From contig NZ_BJOR01000002.1 of assembly GCF_006540305.1 (NCBI RefSeq), positions 558,001 to 622,000 of the forward strand: a DNA stretch of 64,000 nucleotides, written 5' to 3'. This stretch comes from Streptomyces sp. 6-11-2 (GTDB taxonomy: Bacteria > Actinomycetota > Actinomycetes > Streptomycetales > Streptomycetaceae). Numbering within the stretch: the stretch's first letter is position 1; each line of letters opens with the position of its first letter. Shown here piece by piece: positions 1-8,433 of the stretch. The translations under genes were made by a program, and so were the position numbers. Under the pieces are notes generated by a model. That model did no database searches and was not told the DNA's origin. It saw nothing but the letters and a program-made list of their open reading frames with translations.

Positions 1-168
1 CAGCCCGACACCGACACCGCCGGCCACCAACCCCACCCCACCACACACCCCACCAAGCCATTGACCACGGAAAACAAAGTGATTGACAGCAGTCCAGCCA
101 CACCACCAAGCTGAAATACCAAACCGGCAAACAAGGAGCAATCCACCCCAAACCAGAGGGAGAGCATC

Positions 169-348
169 ATGGCGACAAACACCCGCAAACACATCCGACA
201 CCTCGCCGGCGCGCTCTGCATCGCCGCACTCCTCACCGCAACAGCAGGCGCAACAAACGCCGAAGCAACACCCCAGACAACAAAAACCACAACGCAAACA
301 ACGAACACGGACTGCACAGGCCCCGCAAACCCACCCGGCTGCGTATAA
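169..348 (+). CDS. small secreted peptide, 59 aa
   Basis: This short gene starts at an ATG preceded by a purine-rich ribosome-binding site (GAGGGAG) a few bases upstream. The product has a basic N-terminus (residues 1-11, with R6, K7, R10 and H8, H11), a hydrophobic core (about 12-26, LAGALCIAALLTATA) and a plausible cleavage after the Ala-rich stretch, so it looks exported by the Sec route. The mature part is Thr/Gln-rich and ends in TDCTGPANPPGCV, with two cysteines nine residues apart that could form a disulfide loop. I do not recognise the family. It lies alone upstream of an IS5 remnant. The codons use many A-ending triplets (aca, gca, caa) compared with the neighbouring genes. Export is inferred from the sequence; function is unknown. 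Confidence 0.55.
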   Translation: MATNTRKHIRHLAGALCIAALLTATAGATNAEATPQTTKTTTQTTNTDCTGPANPPGCV

Positions 349-387
349 AAGGGCATCTGGTTCATACAGTTCGTGAGTAGTTGCGGT

Positions 388-855
388 TTATACATCCTGC
401 CAGGTTGGGGTGGTTTCGCCGGTTGCGCGTTCGGCGAGGATGGAGATCACTGCGAGGCGGATCATGCTCTCGGGTTCGGGGCTGGTTTCGCAGTCGCGGG
501 CCAGTCAGCGGCACATCATGATCCATCCGAGGCTTCGTTCCACGACCCATCACCTGGGCAGAACGGAGAAGCCCTTGACCTGGGCATCGCGGGGGACGAC
601 GTCGACATCGATGCCGAGCCTCGCGCCGTGTTCGACGGCCTGGTTCTTGTAGCCGGTGTCGACCCACACCTTGCCTATCGCGGGATGGGTGGCTGCGGTG
701 CGGGTCAGGAGCTGTCTGCCGGCTTCGTTGTCGCAGACGCTCGCAGCGGTGACCATGACCAGCAGTAACAGCTCGAACCGGACAGCAGCTGTTAAGACAG
801 AACGCGACAACACGCCACACCGGCAACCGACTCTCCCACTGCATATTCGATGCAA
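388..855 (-). pseudogene. IS5-family transposase, C-terminal remnant
   Basis: Read on the minus strand, this is the DDE-transposase C-terminal half: VTAASVCDNEAGRQLL, then VWVDTGYKNQAVEHGA, then LPR-stop-WVVERSLGWIMM-CR-stop-LARDCETS. The two in-frame stops fall where relatives have a sense codon (the first just before WVVER, the catalytic-glutamate segment). The N-terminal half with the first catalytic aspartate is missing. It ends at a TAA at 388-390. It is a dead IS5-type fragment, and the interval from 856 to 1126 beyond it shows no gene I can support. Confidence 0.75.
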
Positions 856-1126
856 GGTGCGTTAATCGGTCGATCCCGGGCGACTCACAAAACAGCTAAA
901 CCTGCACATCAGCAGCACAAACGTCCTTTTAAAGCCGGCATGTACGGCATCGAGGTCTCACGGGACCTGATCAGAAAGGCTGCCGACTGGTCGCCGACGA
1001 GCTCGCCATCCGGCAGAACCGCCCGCTGGACGCCGTCTGGCCGATCATCTGCATCGGGGCTCAACCCGCTGCCGTGCCGGCGGCCAGCGCGTTGCGGAGC
1101 CAGGAGTCGGCCGCGCCGAGGGGCCG

Positions 1127-2600
1127 GGGTCTATCAGGAATTAGGTGTGATTCGTCTGTTTGGCCTACGAGTTGTTCGGTGGGCTGTTCGGCCTACACTC
1201 TTCCGGCGGTGAGCCGGCCGTCGAAGAGGACGTCGAACTCGTTGAGAGCGGACTTCCAGCGGTTGTTCCAGCGCTGGCGGCCGCGGCCGGTGGGGTCGAG
1301 GGCGATGGTGGCAAGGTAGAGGCGTTTGAGGGCGGCCTGCTCGTTGGGGAAGTGCCCGCAGGCCTGGGCCGCCCGCCGGTAGCGGGCATTGAGGGACTCG
1401 ATCGCGTTGGTGGTGTAGACGACCTGCCGGATCGCGTCGGGCAGGCCGAGGAAGGGCACGAACTCGCTCCAGGCCCGTTCCCAGGTTCCCGCGATCGACG
1501 GGTAGCGCTTGCCCCAGGTGGCGTCGAAGTCGGCCAGCCGTGCACGGGCCTCTTCCTCGTTGACGGCGGTGTAGACGGGCTTGAGGTCGCGGGCGACGTC
1601 GGCCCAGTCGCGGCGGGAGGCATAGCGCAGGCTGGCGCGGATGAGGTGGACCACGCAGGTCTGCACGACGGTCTGGGGCCAGACGGTGTTCACCGCGTCG
1701 GGCAGGGCGCTCAGTCCGTCGCAGACCAGCATGAGCACGTCCCGGACGCCTCTGTTCTTGATTTCGGTCAGGACGGTCTGCCAGTACTTGGCGCCTTCCC
1801 CTCCGTTCCCGGCCCATAGGCCGAGGATCTCGCGGTAGCCGTCGGTGGTGACCGCGATGGCCACGTAGATGGGCCGGTTGGCGACGTGACCGTCCCTGAT
1901 CTTGACGTGCACGGCGTCGATGAAGACGACCGGGTAGACCGGATCGAGGGGGCGGGTGCGCCATTCCGCCATCGATTCCAGGGCCTTGTCGGTGATCGTG
2001 GAGATGGTCTCCTTCGTGGTCGTCATTCCGTACGTCTGGGCGAGGTGGGAGACAATCTCGCCCGAGGTCAGGCCTTTCGCGGTCAGCGAGATCACCAGGT
2101 CGTCCAGCGCGCCGGTGCGGCGGGCGTACACGGGCAGCATCCGGGGCCGGAAGGTACCCAGCCGGTCCCTGGGGACCTGCACCGTCACGGCGCCGACCTC
2201 CGTCATCACCTTCTTGGCCCGGTAGCCGTTGCGCATGTTGCCGCCCGAGCGAGATCCGCGCCCGCCGACCCGGCCGGCCTCGGCGGCCAGGTGCTCGTCC
2301 ATCTCGGCCTCCAGGGCGGCCTGCATCAGATGCTGGGCCAGTTCGGGCAGCAGCCCGCCCTCGCCCATCAGTCTCAGCCCCTCCCCGCGGACCTTCTCGG
2401 CCGCGAGCGCGGCCAGCTCCTCCAGCAGTTCGCTGGACAGACCGTTCGGCGACACCGGCATCGACTTCACGTCGGCACCCTGGACACTGCCGTCGGCCAC
2501 GGCAAGCGACACGCTGCCCAGGGTCTCGATCCGGTGATCCGTCGTCGTACTCATCAGGTGACTCCTTCGGGGAAGATCACACCTGATTCATGACACTCCC
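1127..2600 (-). mobile_element. IS256-family insertion sequence, copy A (1474 bp)
   Basis: The element is the same length (1474 bp) as copy B at 27212-28685 and encodes an identical transposase. On its coding strand the left end begins GGGAGTGTCATGAATCAGG and the complement of the right end begins GGGTCTATCAGGAATTAGG. These are imperfect terminal inverted repeats that share the core AGGTGTGAT. Unlike copy B, the 8-bp flanks do not match (AGGGGCCG against TCGTACGG), so this copy has lost its target duplication, probably by an adjacent deletion or a recombination event. Confidence 0.85.
1193..2554 (-). CDS. IS256 (Mutator) family transposase, copy A
   Basis: A 453-aa DDE transposase that catalyses movement of the surrounding element. 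Recognisable Mutator-type segments are the N-terminal EMDEHLAAE and GNMRNGYRAKKV, the PVVFIDAVHVKIRDG stretch carrying the first catalytic aspartate, VLMLVCDGLSALPD with the second, and YTTNAIESLNARYRRA with the catalytic glutamate near the C-terminus. The length is slightly above the usual 400-430 aa. The ATG at 2554 sits just inside the left inverted repeat. It is intact, and identical to the copy at 27258-28619. Confidence 0.95.
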   Translation of the reverse strand: MSTTTDHRIETLGSVSLAVADGSVQGADVKSMPVSPNGLSSELLEELAALAAEKVRGEGLRLMGEGGLLPELAQHLMQAALEAEMDEHLAAEAGRVGGRGSRSGGNMRNGYRAKKVMTEVGAVTVQVPRDRLGTFRPRMLPVYARRTGALDDLVISLTAKGLTSGEIVSHLAQTYGMTTTKETISTITDKALESMAEWRTRPLDPVYPVVFIDAVHVKIRDGHVANRPIYVAIAVTTDGYREILGLWAGNGGEGAKYWQTVLTEIKNRGVRDVLMLVCDGLSALPDAVNTVWPQTVVQTCVVHLIRASLRYASRRDWADVARDLKPVYTAVNEEEARARLADFDATWGKRYPSIAGTWERAWSEFVPFLGLPDAIRQVVYTTNAIESLNARYRRAAQACGHFPNEQAALKRLYLATIALDPTGRGRQRWNNRWKSALNEFDVLFDGRLTAGRV

Positions 2601-2621
2601 TCGTACGGTGATGATCGCCGT

Positions 2622-3210
2622 GTGGGGCGTGGGGATCTTTCTGATGCGCAGTGGTCGGTGCTGGAGTCGTTGCTGCCTGCGGCAGGTGTGAGTCGTAGGT
2701 GGCCGGGGCGGCGACGGCTGATCAATGGGGTGCGCTGGCGGGTGCGGACCGGTGTTCCATGGCGTGACCTGCCGCGTGAGTACGGGCCCTGGCAGACCGT
2801 GTACGGGCTGTACCGGCGATGGCAGCGGCAGGGGGTGTGGGCCCGGCTGCTGACGCTGTTACAGGCGCGGGCCGATGAGGCCGGGCTGATCACGTGGGAG
2901 GTCAACGTCGACTCCACCATCTGCCGGGTTCACCAGCATGCGGCCGGTGCCCGCCGGGACGGTGCGGGGCAGAAGGAAGCGCCTGGTGGTGTCGCCATCG
3001 AGCCCGATGACCACGGGCTGGGCCGGTCAAGGGGTGGGTTCACCACGAAGATTCACCTGGCCTGCGAGCAGGGTCAGAGGCCGTTGTCGCTGGTCGTCAC
3101 CGCCGGGCACCGGCACGACAGCCCGCAGTTCCAGCCGGTTCTGGAGGCCATTCGGGTGCCGCGGATCGGCTCTGGACGGCCGCGATCCCGCCCGGACCAC
3201 GTCCGGCCTG
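2622..3210 (+). pseudogene. IS5-family transposase, 3'-truncated
   Basis: A GTG at 2622 begins GRGDLSDAQWSVLESLLP, typical of Streptomyces IS5-type (IS427-like) transposases, followed by PWRDLPREYGPWQTVYGLY and VNVDSTICRVHQHAAGARR with the first catalytic aspartate. The frame continues past KIHLACEQGQ and is lost at about 3190-3210, where the element is fused head-on to another IS5 remnant on the opposite strand. The catalytic glutamate region is missing, so it is inactive. Confidence 0.8.
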
Positions 3211-3781
3211 GTACGCGGACGACCACGCCGTCGGGGAACGCGCAGGCGAGCCATGACGTCCGCAAAGGAGGCGCGTCGCCGGCCAGTCCCCCGGTGAGAA
3301 CGAACGCCAGAGGCCGGCAGCGGGCATCAGCAGCGAGGTGGATCTTCGTGGTCAGTCCGCCACGGGATCGGCCGATGGCGTGGTCGGCAGGTTCGCCGGC
3401 CGGTGCCCCTTTTTACGGGCCCCGGCAGCGTGCTGGTGAGCGCGCACGATTGTGGAGTCCACCGACACAGCCCACGCCAGGTCCTCATCGGCGTCGGCCT
3501 GGGCCATCAGCGCGGTGAACACCCGCTCCCAAGTGCCGTCGACGGCCCACATCCGCAACCGGTTGTAGACGCCGCGCCAGTTTCCGTACCTGTCCGGCAG
3601 GTGCACCCACTGCGTTCCGGTCTGGAACTTGAAGGCGATCGCGTCGATCACCTGGCGGTGATCCCGCCAGCGGCCGCCCCGCTGCGGCGTCCGGTCCGGG
3701 AGCAACGGGTCGATCCGCGCCCACTGCGCATCTGTTAACGGCACATCCGGACCAACGACCGACTGATCCAAACGAAACTGC
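3195..3781 (-). pseudogene. IS5-family (IS427 group) transposase, 3'-truncated, with frameshift site
   Basis: On the minus strand the first frame reads DVPLTDAQWARIDPLLP, then VSVDSTIVRAHQHAAGARKKG, and stops at about 3357. The homologous continuation (ADHAIGRSRGGLTTKIHLA, then VMARLRVPRRRGRPRTRPD) is in the -1 frame. The crossover falls on an A-rich slip site coding ARKKG. This group is known to use programmed -1 frameshifting, so the two frames are probably native. The element is truncated after RPRTRPD, where it abuts the converging IS5 fragment. The start codon is uncertain (a TTG or an internal codon near 3770). Confidence 0.7.
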
Positions 3782-4426
3782 CTAGTCCGCCCGGGCGGCC
3801 GCAAGGTGGGCGTCCACGGCTGCGACACCGTCGACGCCCTGGCACAGGCCCACGACCACCGGGACAAGACGCGGTTCCGGGACGTGACCCCGCAGGGTAA
3901 CGGCACCGTCCCGAACCTCGACCGCGACAGTGCCCTCTTCCAGGCCGAGGATGCGCCCCAGGACGTCCCGCTCGACCTCGCCGCGGATTTCAACGTCGGA
4001 GCGGATGAAGGCGTTCAGCAGGTCGCTACGGCTGACGATTCCAGTCAGGAGCCCATGGTCGTCGACGACCGGCAGTTGCTTGACGTGCCGCCTGCGGAGT
4101 TCCCGCGCGGCCCGGGGGATCGTCCAGTCGGCACGGGCGGTGAAGACAGGGCCGCTCATGAGCGCGCCCGCGGTCCGGGCCCGGGCCTTGCCCCACGCGC
4201 GCTCGTCGTTCCCGTACTGCCCCTGCGGATCGGGCATGCCGGTCTCATGCCGCAGCACGTCGGACGCGGACACGACACCGATGGGGACGCCCTCATCATC
4301 GATGACCGGGGCCGCGGCGATGTCATTCGCGTCCAGCAGGGAAGCGATCTCGTGGAACGGTGTGTCGGGGCGGAGGGTGATGACTTCTTCGGTCATCACG
4401 TCACCGACCGTGCGGCGGTGCAGCAT
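3782..4426 (-). CDS. CBS-pair and BON domain protein
   Basis: A 214-aa cytosolic protein. The ATG at 4426 was chosen over longer in-frame options because a strong GGAGGAGG lies about 8 bases upstream. Residues about 6-60 (VGDVMTEEVITLRPDTPF, then VIDDEGVPIGVVSASDVL) form the first CBS motif. Residues about 80-140 (GALMSGPVFTARADWTI, then LPVVDDHGLLTGIVSRSDLL) form the second. The last 70 residues (VERDVLGRILGL, then VRDGAVTLRGHVPE) fit a BON domain. CBS pairs usually bind adenosyl ligands and BON domains contact membranes or lipids. Such proteins are common beside Hsp20 and other stress genes in Streptomyces, as is the case a few kb away here. The stop codon abuts the IS5 remnant. Confidence 0.85.
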   Translation of the reverse strand: MLHRRTVGDVMTEEVITLRPDTPFHEIASLLDANDIAAAPVIDDEGVPIGVVSASDVLRHETGMPDPQGQYGNDERAWGKARARTAGALMSGPVFTARADWTIPRAARELRRRHVKQLPVVDDHGLLTGIVSRSDLLNAFIRSDVEIRGEVERDVLGRILGLEEGTVAVEVRDGAVTLRGHVPEPRLVPVVVGLCQGVDGVAAVDAHLAAARAD

Positions 4427-4547
4427 GGCATCGGCCTCCTCCGCTTCGCGACGGCGCGGCGCCCCGGCCTTCGCGGCCGCTCGCCCACGCCCCGTCTCCC
4501 TACCCATGACAACACCGCGACGCTCCGGCGACCAGTGACGTTCGACC

Positions 4548-4656
4548 TGGCGGTGAGGACCAGCGGTCCCACCTCCGCCGCAAGGGAGCGAAGAACGGCC
4601 TGGGCAAGGACCCTGAGCGGGCGGCGGAACGTGGCGCACAGCTGACGGCGACGACC
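4548..4656 (+). pseudogene. helicase-associated domain fragment
   Basis: Thirty-odd codons read LRRKGAKNGLGKDPERAA and then ERGAQLTAT, almost identical to the segment RRKGAKNGLGKDPERAAKRA in the truncated helicase protein at 32887-34101. It is an orphan piece of a helicase-associated repeat with no start or stop of its own, joined at about 4657 to the signal-peptidase remnant. It is debris of a telomeric-type helicase gene. Confidence 0.65.
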
Positions 4657-5062
4657 CAGCTCAGCGCGCCAGAGCTGGACCGGCAGCCCGACCCCGGGCA
4701 CGCGCAACCGTGCTACGCCTCGGAGCGCCGCGAGCCGAATCGGGGTGGAGTCCGGTGCGGAGTTGGCGTCACCTTTGGTGATCAGGTCGTTGTTGGGACG
4801 TACCTGGTAGACCCGATGGGTAAGCAGACGGCCGGGTCGGGCGGGGTCCTGGACCAGCACGATTTGGCCCACCGCCGGTGTGGTCGCGCGATGGTGGCTG
4901 GTAGAGAACGACGTCGCCCGGCATGAGGACGGGACGCATGGAGCCGGACTGCACCACGCCCGCTGTCCAGCCCAGCGCCACCACGGGCAATTGCGCCCAC
5001 AACAGCAGCCCAACCATCGAGCCGACCACGGTACGTGAGATGACCGAGGTGACCACGCGCAT
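4657..5062 (-). pseudogene. type I signal peptidase (S26B-like), frameshifted
   Basis: From the ATG at 5062 the frame reads a membrane anchor (SVISRTVVGSMVGLLLW, then VVALGWTAGVV) followed by QSGSMRPVLMPGDVVLYQP, the SxM catalytic-serine box of signal peptidases. At about 4890 the frame breaks, and the expected continuation VGQIVLVQDPARPGRLLTHRV and DLITKGDANSAPDS appears one frame over. The LTHRV segment has His in place of the lysine of bacterial SPase I, as in the archaeal/eukaryotic S26B (SipW-like) branch. The C-terminal transmembrane part is lost at the junction with the helicase fragment. Confidence 0.7.
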
Positions 5063-5159
5063 CGGGTGCTGGGCACCCCTGGCCGTGGGTTGACGGAGCG
5101 CGCTGGCGGCTAGGTCACTTGGGAGAGTCACTCGTGTTCCCGCGCTTCCCAGGTGAAGG

Positions 5160-5394
5160 TCACCGGGCCCATTCTTCGGCGAATGTCCTGAGTTGCCTCC
5201 GCTGCCGTTCTTCCTCGGCGATGCGGTCGGCGAGTACGGCGTCGTCGATGTACGGGGCGACGGCTGCAAGCAGGTGGCCCGACCCGCCCCCACCCTCTCC
5301 ACCGGCACACGGCCCACGAGCGCTACCCCATTCGATGGAAGTCCGCTGGCCGTCGGCGGCGCTGACGACGACGCTCGACCTGACGGGCCCGCGC
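5160..5394 (-). pseudogene. C-terminal fragment of an unrecognised protein
   Basis: A minus-strand frame ending at 5160 reads VVVSAADGQRTSIEW, then HLLAAVAPYIDDAVLADRIA, then EERQRRQLRTFAEEWAR before its stop. It has normal coding character but no start: upstream it runs straight into the Tn3 fragment. I do not recognise the family. It is most likely the tail of a gene truncated by rearrangement. Confidence 0.35.
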
Positions 5395-5652
5395 TCACAT
5401 CCCGGCGGCCTTGAGGCTGGCGGCGGCCAGGTAGCGGAGGGCGGTGTAGCGCAGCTCCTCCTCGCTGTGCCCGTGCTCGCCGGCCGCGAAACTGATCCCC
5501 GAGTTAGTGCCGTACGCGTACGCGATCAGGAGCAGGCGTTCGAGGAGTTTCGCCTCGCCGATGGCCTCACGAGCGCCGACCGGGGCGAGGGCCTTGAGCA
5601 TCCCGCTACGCAGGGCGGCCTCTTTGAGGATGTCGATCAGGGCGACGACAGT
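5395..5652 (-). pseudogene. Tn3-family transposase fragment
   Basis: Minus-strand translation gives VALIDILKEAALRSGMLKAL, then GEAKLLERLLLIAYAYGTNS, then AAGEHGHSEEELRYTALRYL. This is the characteristic Tn3 TnpA segment (LLERLLL, GTNxG, GEHGxSExxLRY). Both ends are missing. The upstream side stops at the TA target of the IS630 element at 5653-5654. A different, C-terminal TnpA piece occurs at 56109-56370. Confidence 0.75.
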
Positions 5653-5654
5653 TA

Positions 5655-6801
5655 CTGACTTTGGAAGCGTGATGTCGTTGGGGGCTGACGGGGTGTGATC
5701 GTCGCGGTATGCCGTTTGTATGAGGTATCCGCAGGGTGGTGGGCTGACGCCTGAACGGCAGGCGTTTCGTGAGCGGATCCGGATGGAGGCCGCCGAACGG
5801 TTCGGCGCCGGGGCCTCCAACGCGGAGGTCGCCAAGGACTTACGGGTGAGCGTGCGTTCGGTTCAGCGGTGGCGCCGGGCCTGGCAGAACACCGGCACGG
5901 ACGGTCTTCGGTCGGTGGGACCAGTGTCGCTGCCCAGGCTGAGCGAGAAGCTGTTCGCCGTACTGGAGCAGGAGTTGGCCAAGGGCCCGGTCGCGCAAGG
6001 CTGGCCGGACCAGACCTGGACGCTGGCCCGGATCAAGACCTTGATCGGGCGGCGGTTGCACAAGTCGTTCACACTCTCGGGCATCTCGCAGATGCTGCGT
6101 CGCCACGGCTGGAGCCACCAGGTCCCGGCCCGACGAGCACTCGAGCGGGACGACGTGGCCGTAGCCGGGTGGGTGAAGGAGACCTTCCCGCACGTGGAAG
6201 CACCGCGGCGGCGCTCGACGCCTACCTCGTCTTCGAGGACGAGGCCGGCTTCTCGATGACGCCGCCGACCGCCCGCACCTGGTCCCGTCGTGGCGTCACC
6301 CCGGTCGTCACGGTGAGGGGACGCTCCCAGCGGCGGATCTCGATCGCGGCCCTGGCCTGCTACAAACCCGGCGAGCGCTCACGGCTCATCTACCGGCCCA
6401 TGGTCCACCCGGACCACAAGGCGGGCGGGCGACGCAGCTTCGCGTGGACCGACTACCGCAACCTGCTCATCAGGGCCCACCAGCAGCTCGGCAAGCCGAT
6501 CGTCCTGGTCTGGGACAATCTCAACGTCCACCGCGACCGCCGCTTACGCGCGTTCATCGACGCCCAGGACTGGGTCACCGTCCACTTCCTGCCTCCGTAC
6601 GCGCCGCACCTCAATCCGGTCGAGGGCATCTGGTCCCTGCTCCGCAGGCGCTGCCAGGCCAATACCGCCTTCACCGACCCCGCCCATCTCATGCGCGCCC
6701 TCCGGCGGGGACTGCGCCAGGCCCAGTACCAGCCCGACCTCATCGACGGATGCCTTGCCGGCACCGGACTCACCCTGACGACACCACACCTACAACGTCA
6801 G
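5655..6801 (+). mobile_element. IS630-family insertion sequence (1147 bp)
   Basis: The element is bounded by TA dinucleotides at 5653-5654 and 6802-6803, the expected TA target duplication of IS630/Tc1-mariner elements. The ends CTGACTTTGGAAGCGTGATG and, read inward from the right, CTGACGTTGTAGGTGTGGTG form imperfect inverted repeats. The stop codon of the transposase overlaps the right TA. It inserted beside a Tn3 transposase fragment. Confidence 0.85.
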
Positions 6802-6804
6802 TAG
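5720..6804 (+). pseudogene. IS630-family transposase in two frames
   Basis: The first frame (from the ATG at 5720) holds the N-terminal helix-turn-helix region: GASNAEVAKDLRVSVRSVQR and then GISQMLRRHGWSHQ. At about 6200-6210, after GWVKETFPHVE, the homology moves to another frame, which continues ALDAYLVFEDEAGFSMTPP (first Asp/Glu), IVLVWDNLNVHRDRRLRAF (second Asp) and PPYAPHLNPVEGIWSLLRR (catalytic Glu), ending at 6804. All catalytic segments are present. The single shift is either a mutation or a programmed frameshift, and I cannot tell which from sequence alone. Confidence 0.8.
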
Positions 6805-6807
6805 GCG

Positions 6808-6835
6808 GCGGCCCCGTCCTGCCAGGCGGGGCCGC
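6808..6835 (-). terminator. hairpin terminator
   Basis: GCGGCCCCG and CGGGGCCGC are separated by ten bases, giving a strong 9-bp GC stem just downstream of the minus-strand gene ending at 6849. Confidence 0.6.
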
Positions 6836-6848
6836 GGCGGGAGTGGGA

Positions 6849-7010
6849 TCAGGATGAACCAGCCGGGGGCTCCTCCGATTCCTCGGCGGCGGCTTCACCC
6901 CCCTCAGGTCCAGGCGTCTCCTCTGCCGCTTCAGCCGAAGGCTGCACTGCTTCCTCAGCGGCGGTACCGGTCTCCTCGGGTGCGGGAGGCTCCTGCTCGA
7001 TGCCGCTCAT
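6849..7010 (-). CDS. small acidic disordered protein, 53 aa
   Basis: The ATG at 7010 follows GAAGGTGAACAC, a reasonable ribosome-binding site. The product (start MSGIEQEPPAPEETG, end EESEEPPAGSS) is nearly all Glu, Ala, Pro, Gly and Ser, strongly acidic and certainly disordered. There is no known domain and I do not recognise it. A terminator follows directly. It shares the MSGI start with the next upstream minus-strand gene (7404-7775), which may be coincidence. Confidence 0.5.
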   Translation of the reverse strand: MSGIEQEPPAPEETGTAAEEAVQPSAEAAEETPGPEGGEAAAEESEEPPAGSS

Positions 7011-7403
7011 GTGTTCACCTTCTTTCGCCGGTGGTGCTGTGGGAAGGATGTGGGCTGTCACCCGGGCGGTAGCCAGGACATTCAGATAATGCCTGCGGCA
7101 ATTGCCCCATGAAGAAAATTTACTGCTCTTGGATCGTCTGACCAGAAAGTTCCCCTGCCGATCTTCGGTGCGGGGCTGCATCCAAGCCGTGTGCAGCCGC
7201 ACCCTGCCGAGCCCGATGAACAGCTCCAAGGTCGCCGACGCCATCGGTGTCCTGGGGGACCGTACGATCACGCAGCGGCTTGGCACGATCGAGCGTGTGT
7301 CCTGTTCGCCCCGGGCATGGGCCCAGGGCATGCCCCCGACGAGCTGGCCTGAGCAGGACGCCGGTCTTCGTAGTCTTCAGCCTTACGCCAGGGTGTCGGT
7401 TTC
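7011..7403. other. intergenic stretch, no supported gene
   Basis: About 390 bases without a convincing gene. The part near 7085-7130 is unusually AT-rich for this DNA (GAAGAAAATTTACTGC) and probably contains the promoter of the small acidic gene. Overlapping open frames here have no recognisable motifs. Confidence 0.4.
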
Positions 7404-7775
7404 CTAGGTGACCGCGGTGTGCACGTCGTGGATGAGGTGCTGTTGTGCCTTGGTGAGACCGCGCAGGATCGGTTGCCCGCTGTCGGGGGAGGCCTGTGTG
7501 CCGCAGATGGTCAGGTTGCCGAAGATGTACTGGTCCGGGCCGCCCAGGGCGGCCACGAGTGCGGTGGCGATGTGGTTGGGCGGGTACGTGCTGGCCATGC
7601 AGGAGACGTCGCCGACGTGACCGTGCAGGCCGTTGCCGTCCCATGAGGCGCGCTGAATGGTGAAGGAGGCCGACCTCCCGTGATGGGGGTCGGTGTCCCG
7701 GTGCATCTGCTCCGGCACGCCGTCGCGGAACTCCAGCCGGCCGTCGGAACGGATCAGTGCGTAGATACCGGACAT
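7404..7775 (-). CDS. hypothetical protein, 123 aa
   Basis: The ATG at 7775 is preceded by AGAGGG. The protein begins MSGIYALIRSDGRLEFRDG and continues with HGHVGDVSCMASTYPPNHIA and FGNLTICGTQASPDS. It is soluble with no signal or membrane segment, a balanced composition, and a Cys-containing central part. I do not recognise the family. Its place between a small acidic protein and Hsp20, all on the minus strand, suggests co-location with stress genes, but the intergenic gap of about 180 bases to Hsp20 argues for its own promoter. Confidence 0.6.
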   Translation of the reverse strand: MSGIYALIRSDGRLEFRDGVPEQMHRDTDPHHGRSASFTIQRASWDGNGLHGHVGDVSCMASTYPPNHIATALVAALGGPDQYIFGNLTICGTQASPDSGQPILRGLTKAQQHLIHDVHTAVT

Positions 7776-7952
7776 GGTGTGGCCCTCTGCGTCCGGTCCC
7801 GCGTCCAGGCGTGGGCGGTCTGTGCGGTTTTGGGCCAATGAGGTCCGGTCGGCCCTATCGCGGGCAGGTACCGCGGAGGTTGCCTGGGTTCGGGACGGTC
7901 CTCCCGGGCGGTGGGGACAGGTACCCCTCCCCACCACCCTTTCTTACCGCCT

Positions 7953-8366
7953 TTAGGCTTGGGTGATCTCGATGTGGCGCGGCTTGGCCGCCTGGGCCTT
8001 GGGCACAGTGACGGTCAGCACCCCGTCGGCCAGCGTCGCCGTGATCTCTTCGGCTTCGACGTCGGCCGGGAGCAGCGCCCGGTACTCGAAGCGGCCGGTG
8101 CGCCGGGTGCTGCGACGCAGGACGCCTTCGCGCTCGCACTGCTTACACTCCCCAGTGATGCACAGGTCCCCGTCGCCGATCTCGACGTCGATGTCCTCGC
8201 GCTCGATCCCGGGCAGTTCCGCCTCGACCACGTAGGCCTCGTCCGTTTCGTGCAGGTCGGCCAGAGGCGACCAGGCCCCGACGCCGGGTGCCGTACTGGC
8301 GGCCCGCAGGAACCGGTTCATCCGCTCGAAGAGGTCGTCGAAGTCGGCAGTGATCGACTCGCTCAC
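7953..8366 (-). CDS. Hsp20/alpha-crystallin small heat-shock protein, altered N-terminus
   Basis: The alpha-crystallin domain is clear: WSPLADLHETDEAYVVEAEL, PGIEREDIDVEIGDGDLCIT, then FEYRALLPADVEAEEITATL and DGVLTVTVPKAQAAKPRHIE, including the conserved ADGVLTVTVPK motif. The readable frame begins at a GTG (8366) with no good ribosome-binding site. In another frame, an ATG at 8433 with a perfect GGAGGTGA about 6 bases upstream encodes NLPVHHRPGRLLERRFPALS, a typical start for Streptomyces Hsp20 proteins. The two frames meet at TGGGGTGAGCGAGTCGATC, where removing the 4-base repeat unit CGAG restores one frame (SWGESITADFDD). So the native 5' end is probably frameshifted. The chaperone domain itself is intact. 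Confidence 0.8.
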   Translation of the reverse strand: MSESITADFDDLFERMNRFLRAASTAPGVGAWSPLADLHETDEAYVVEAELPGIEREDIDVEIGDGDLCITGECKQCEREGVLRRSTRRTGRFEYRALLPADVEAEEITATLADGVLTVTVPKAQAAKPRHIEITQA

Positions 8367-8433
8367 CCCAGCTCAGGGCCGGGAACCGGCGCTCCAGGAG
8401 CCGACCGGGCCGGTGGTGCACGGGCAGATTCAT

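Noticed and set aside
1160..1964. Long antisense and alternate-frame open frames within the IS256 transposases (also at 27848-28678)
   Set aside because: High third-position GC leaves the opposite strand open by chance. They show no independent motifs, and they recur only because the element is duplicated.
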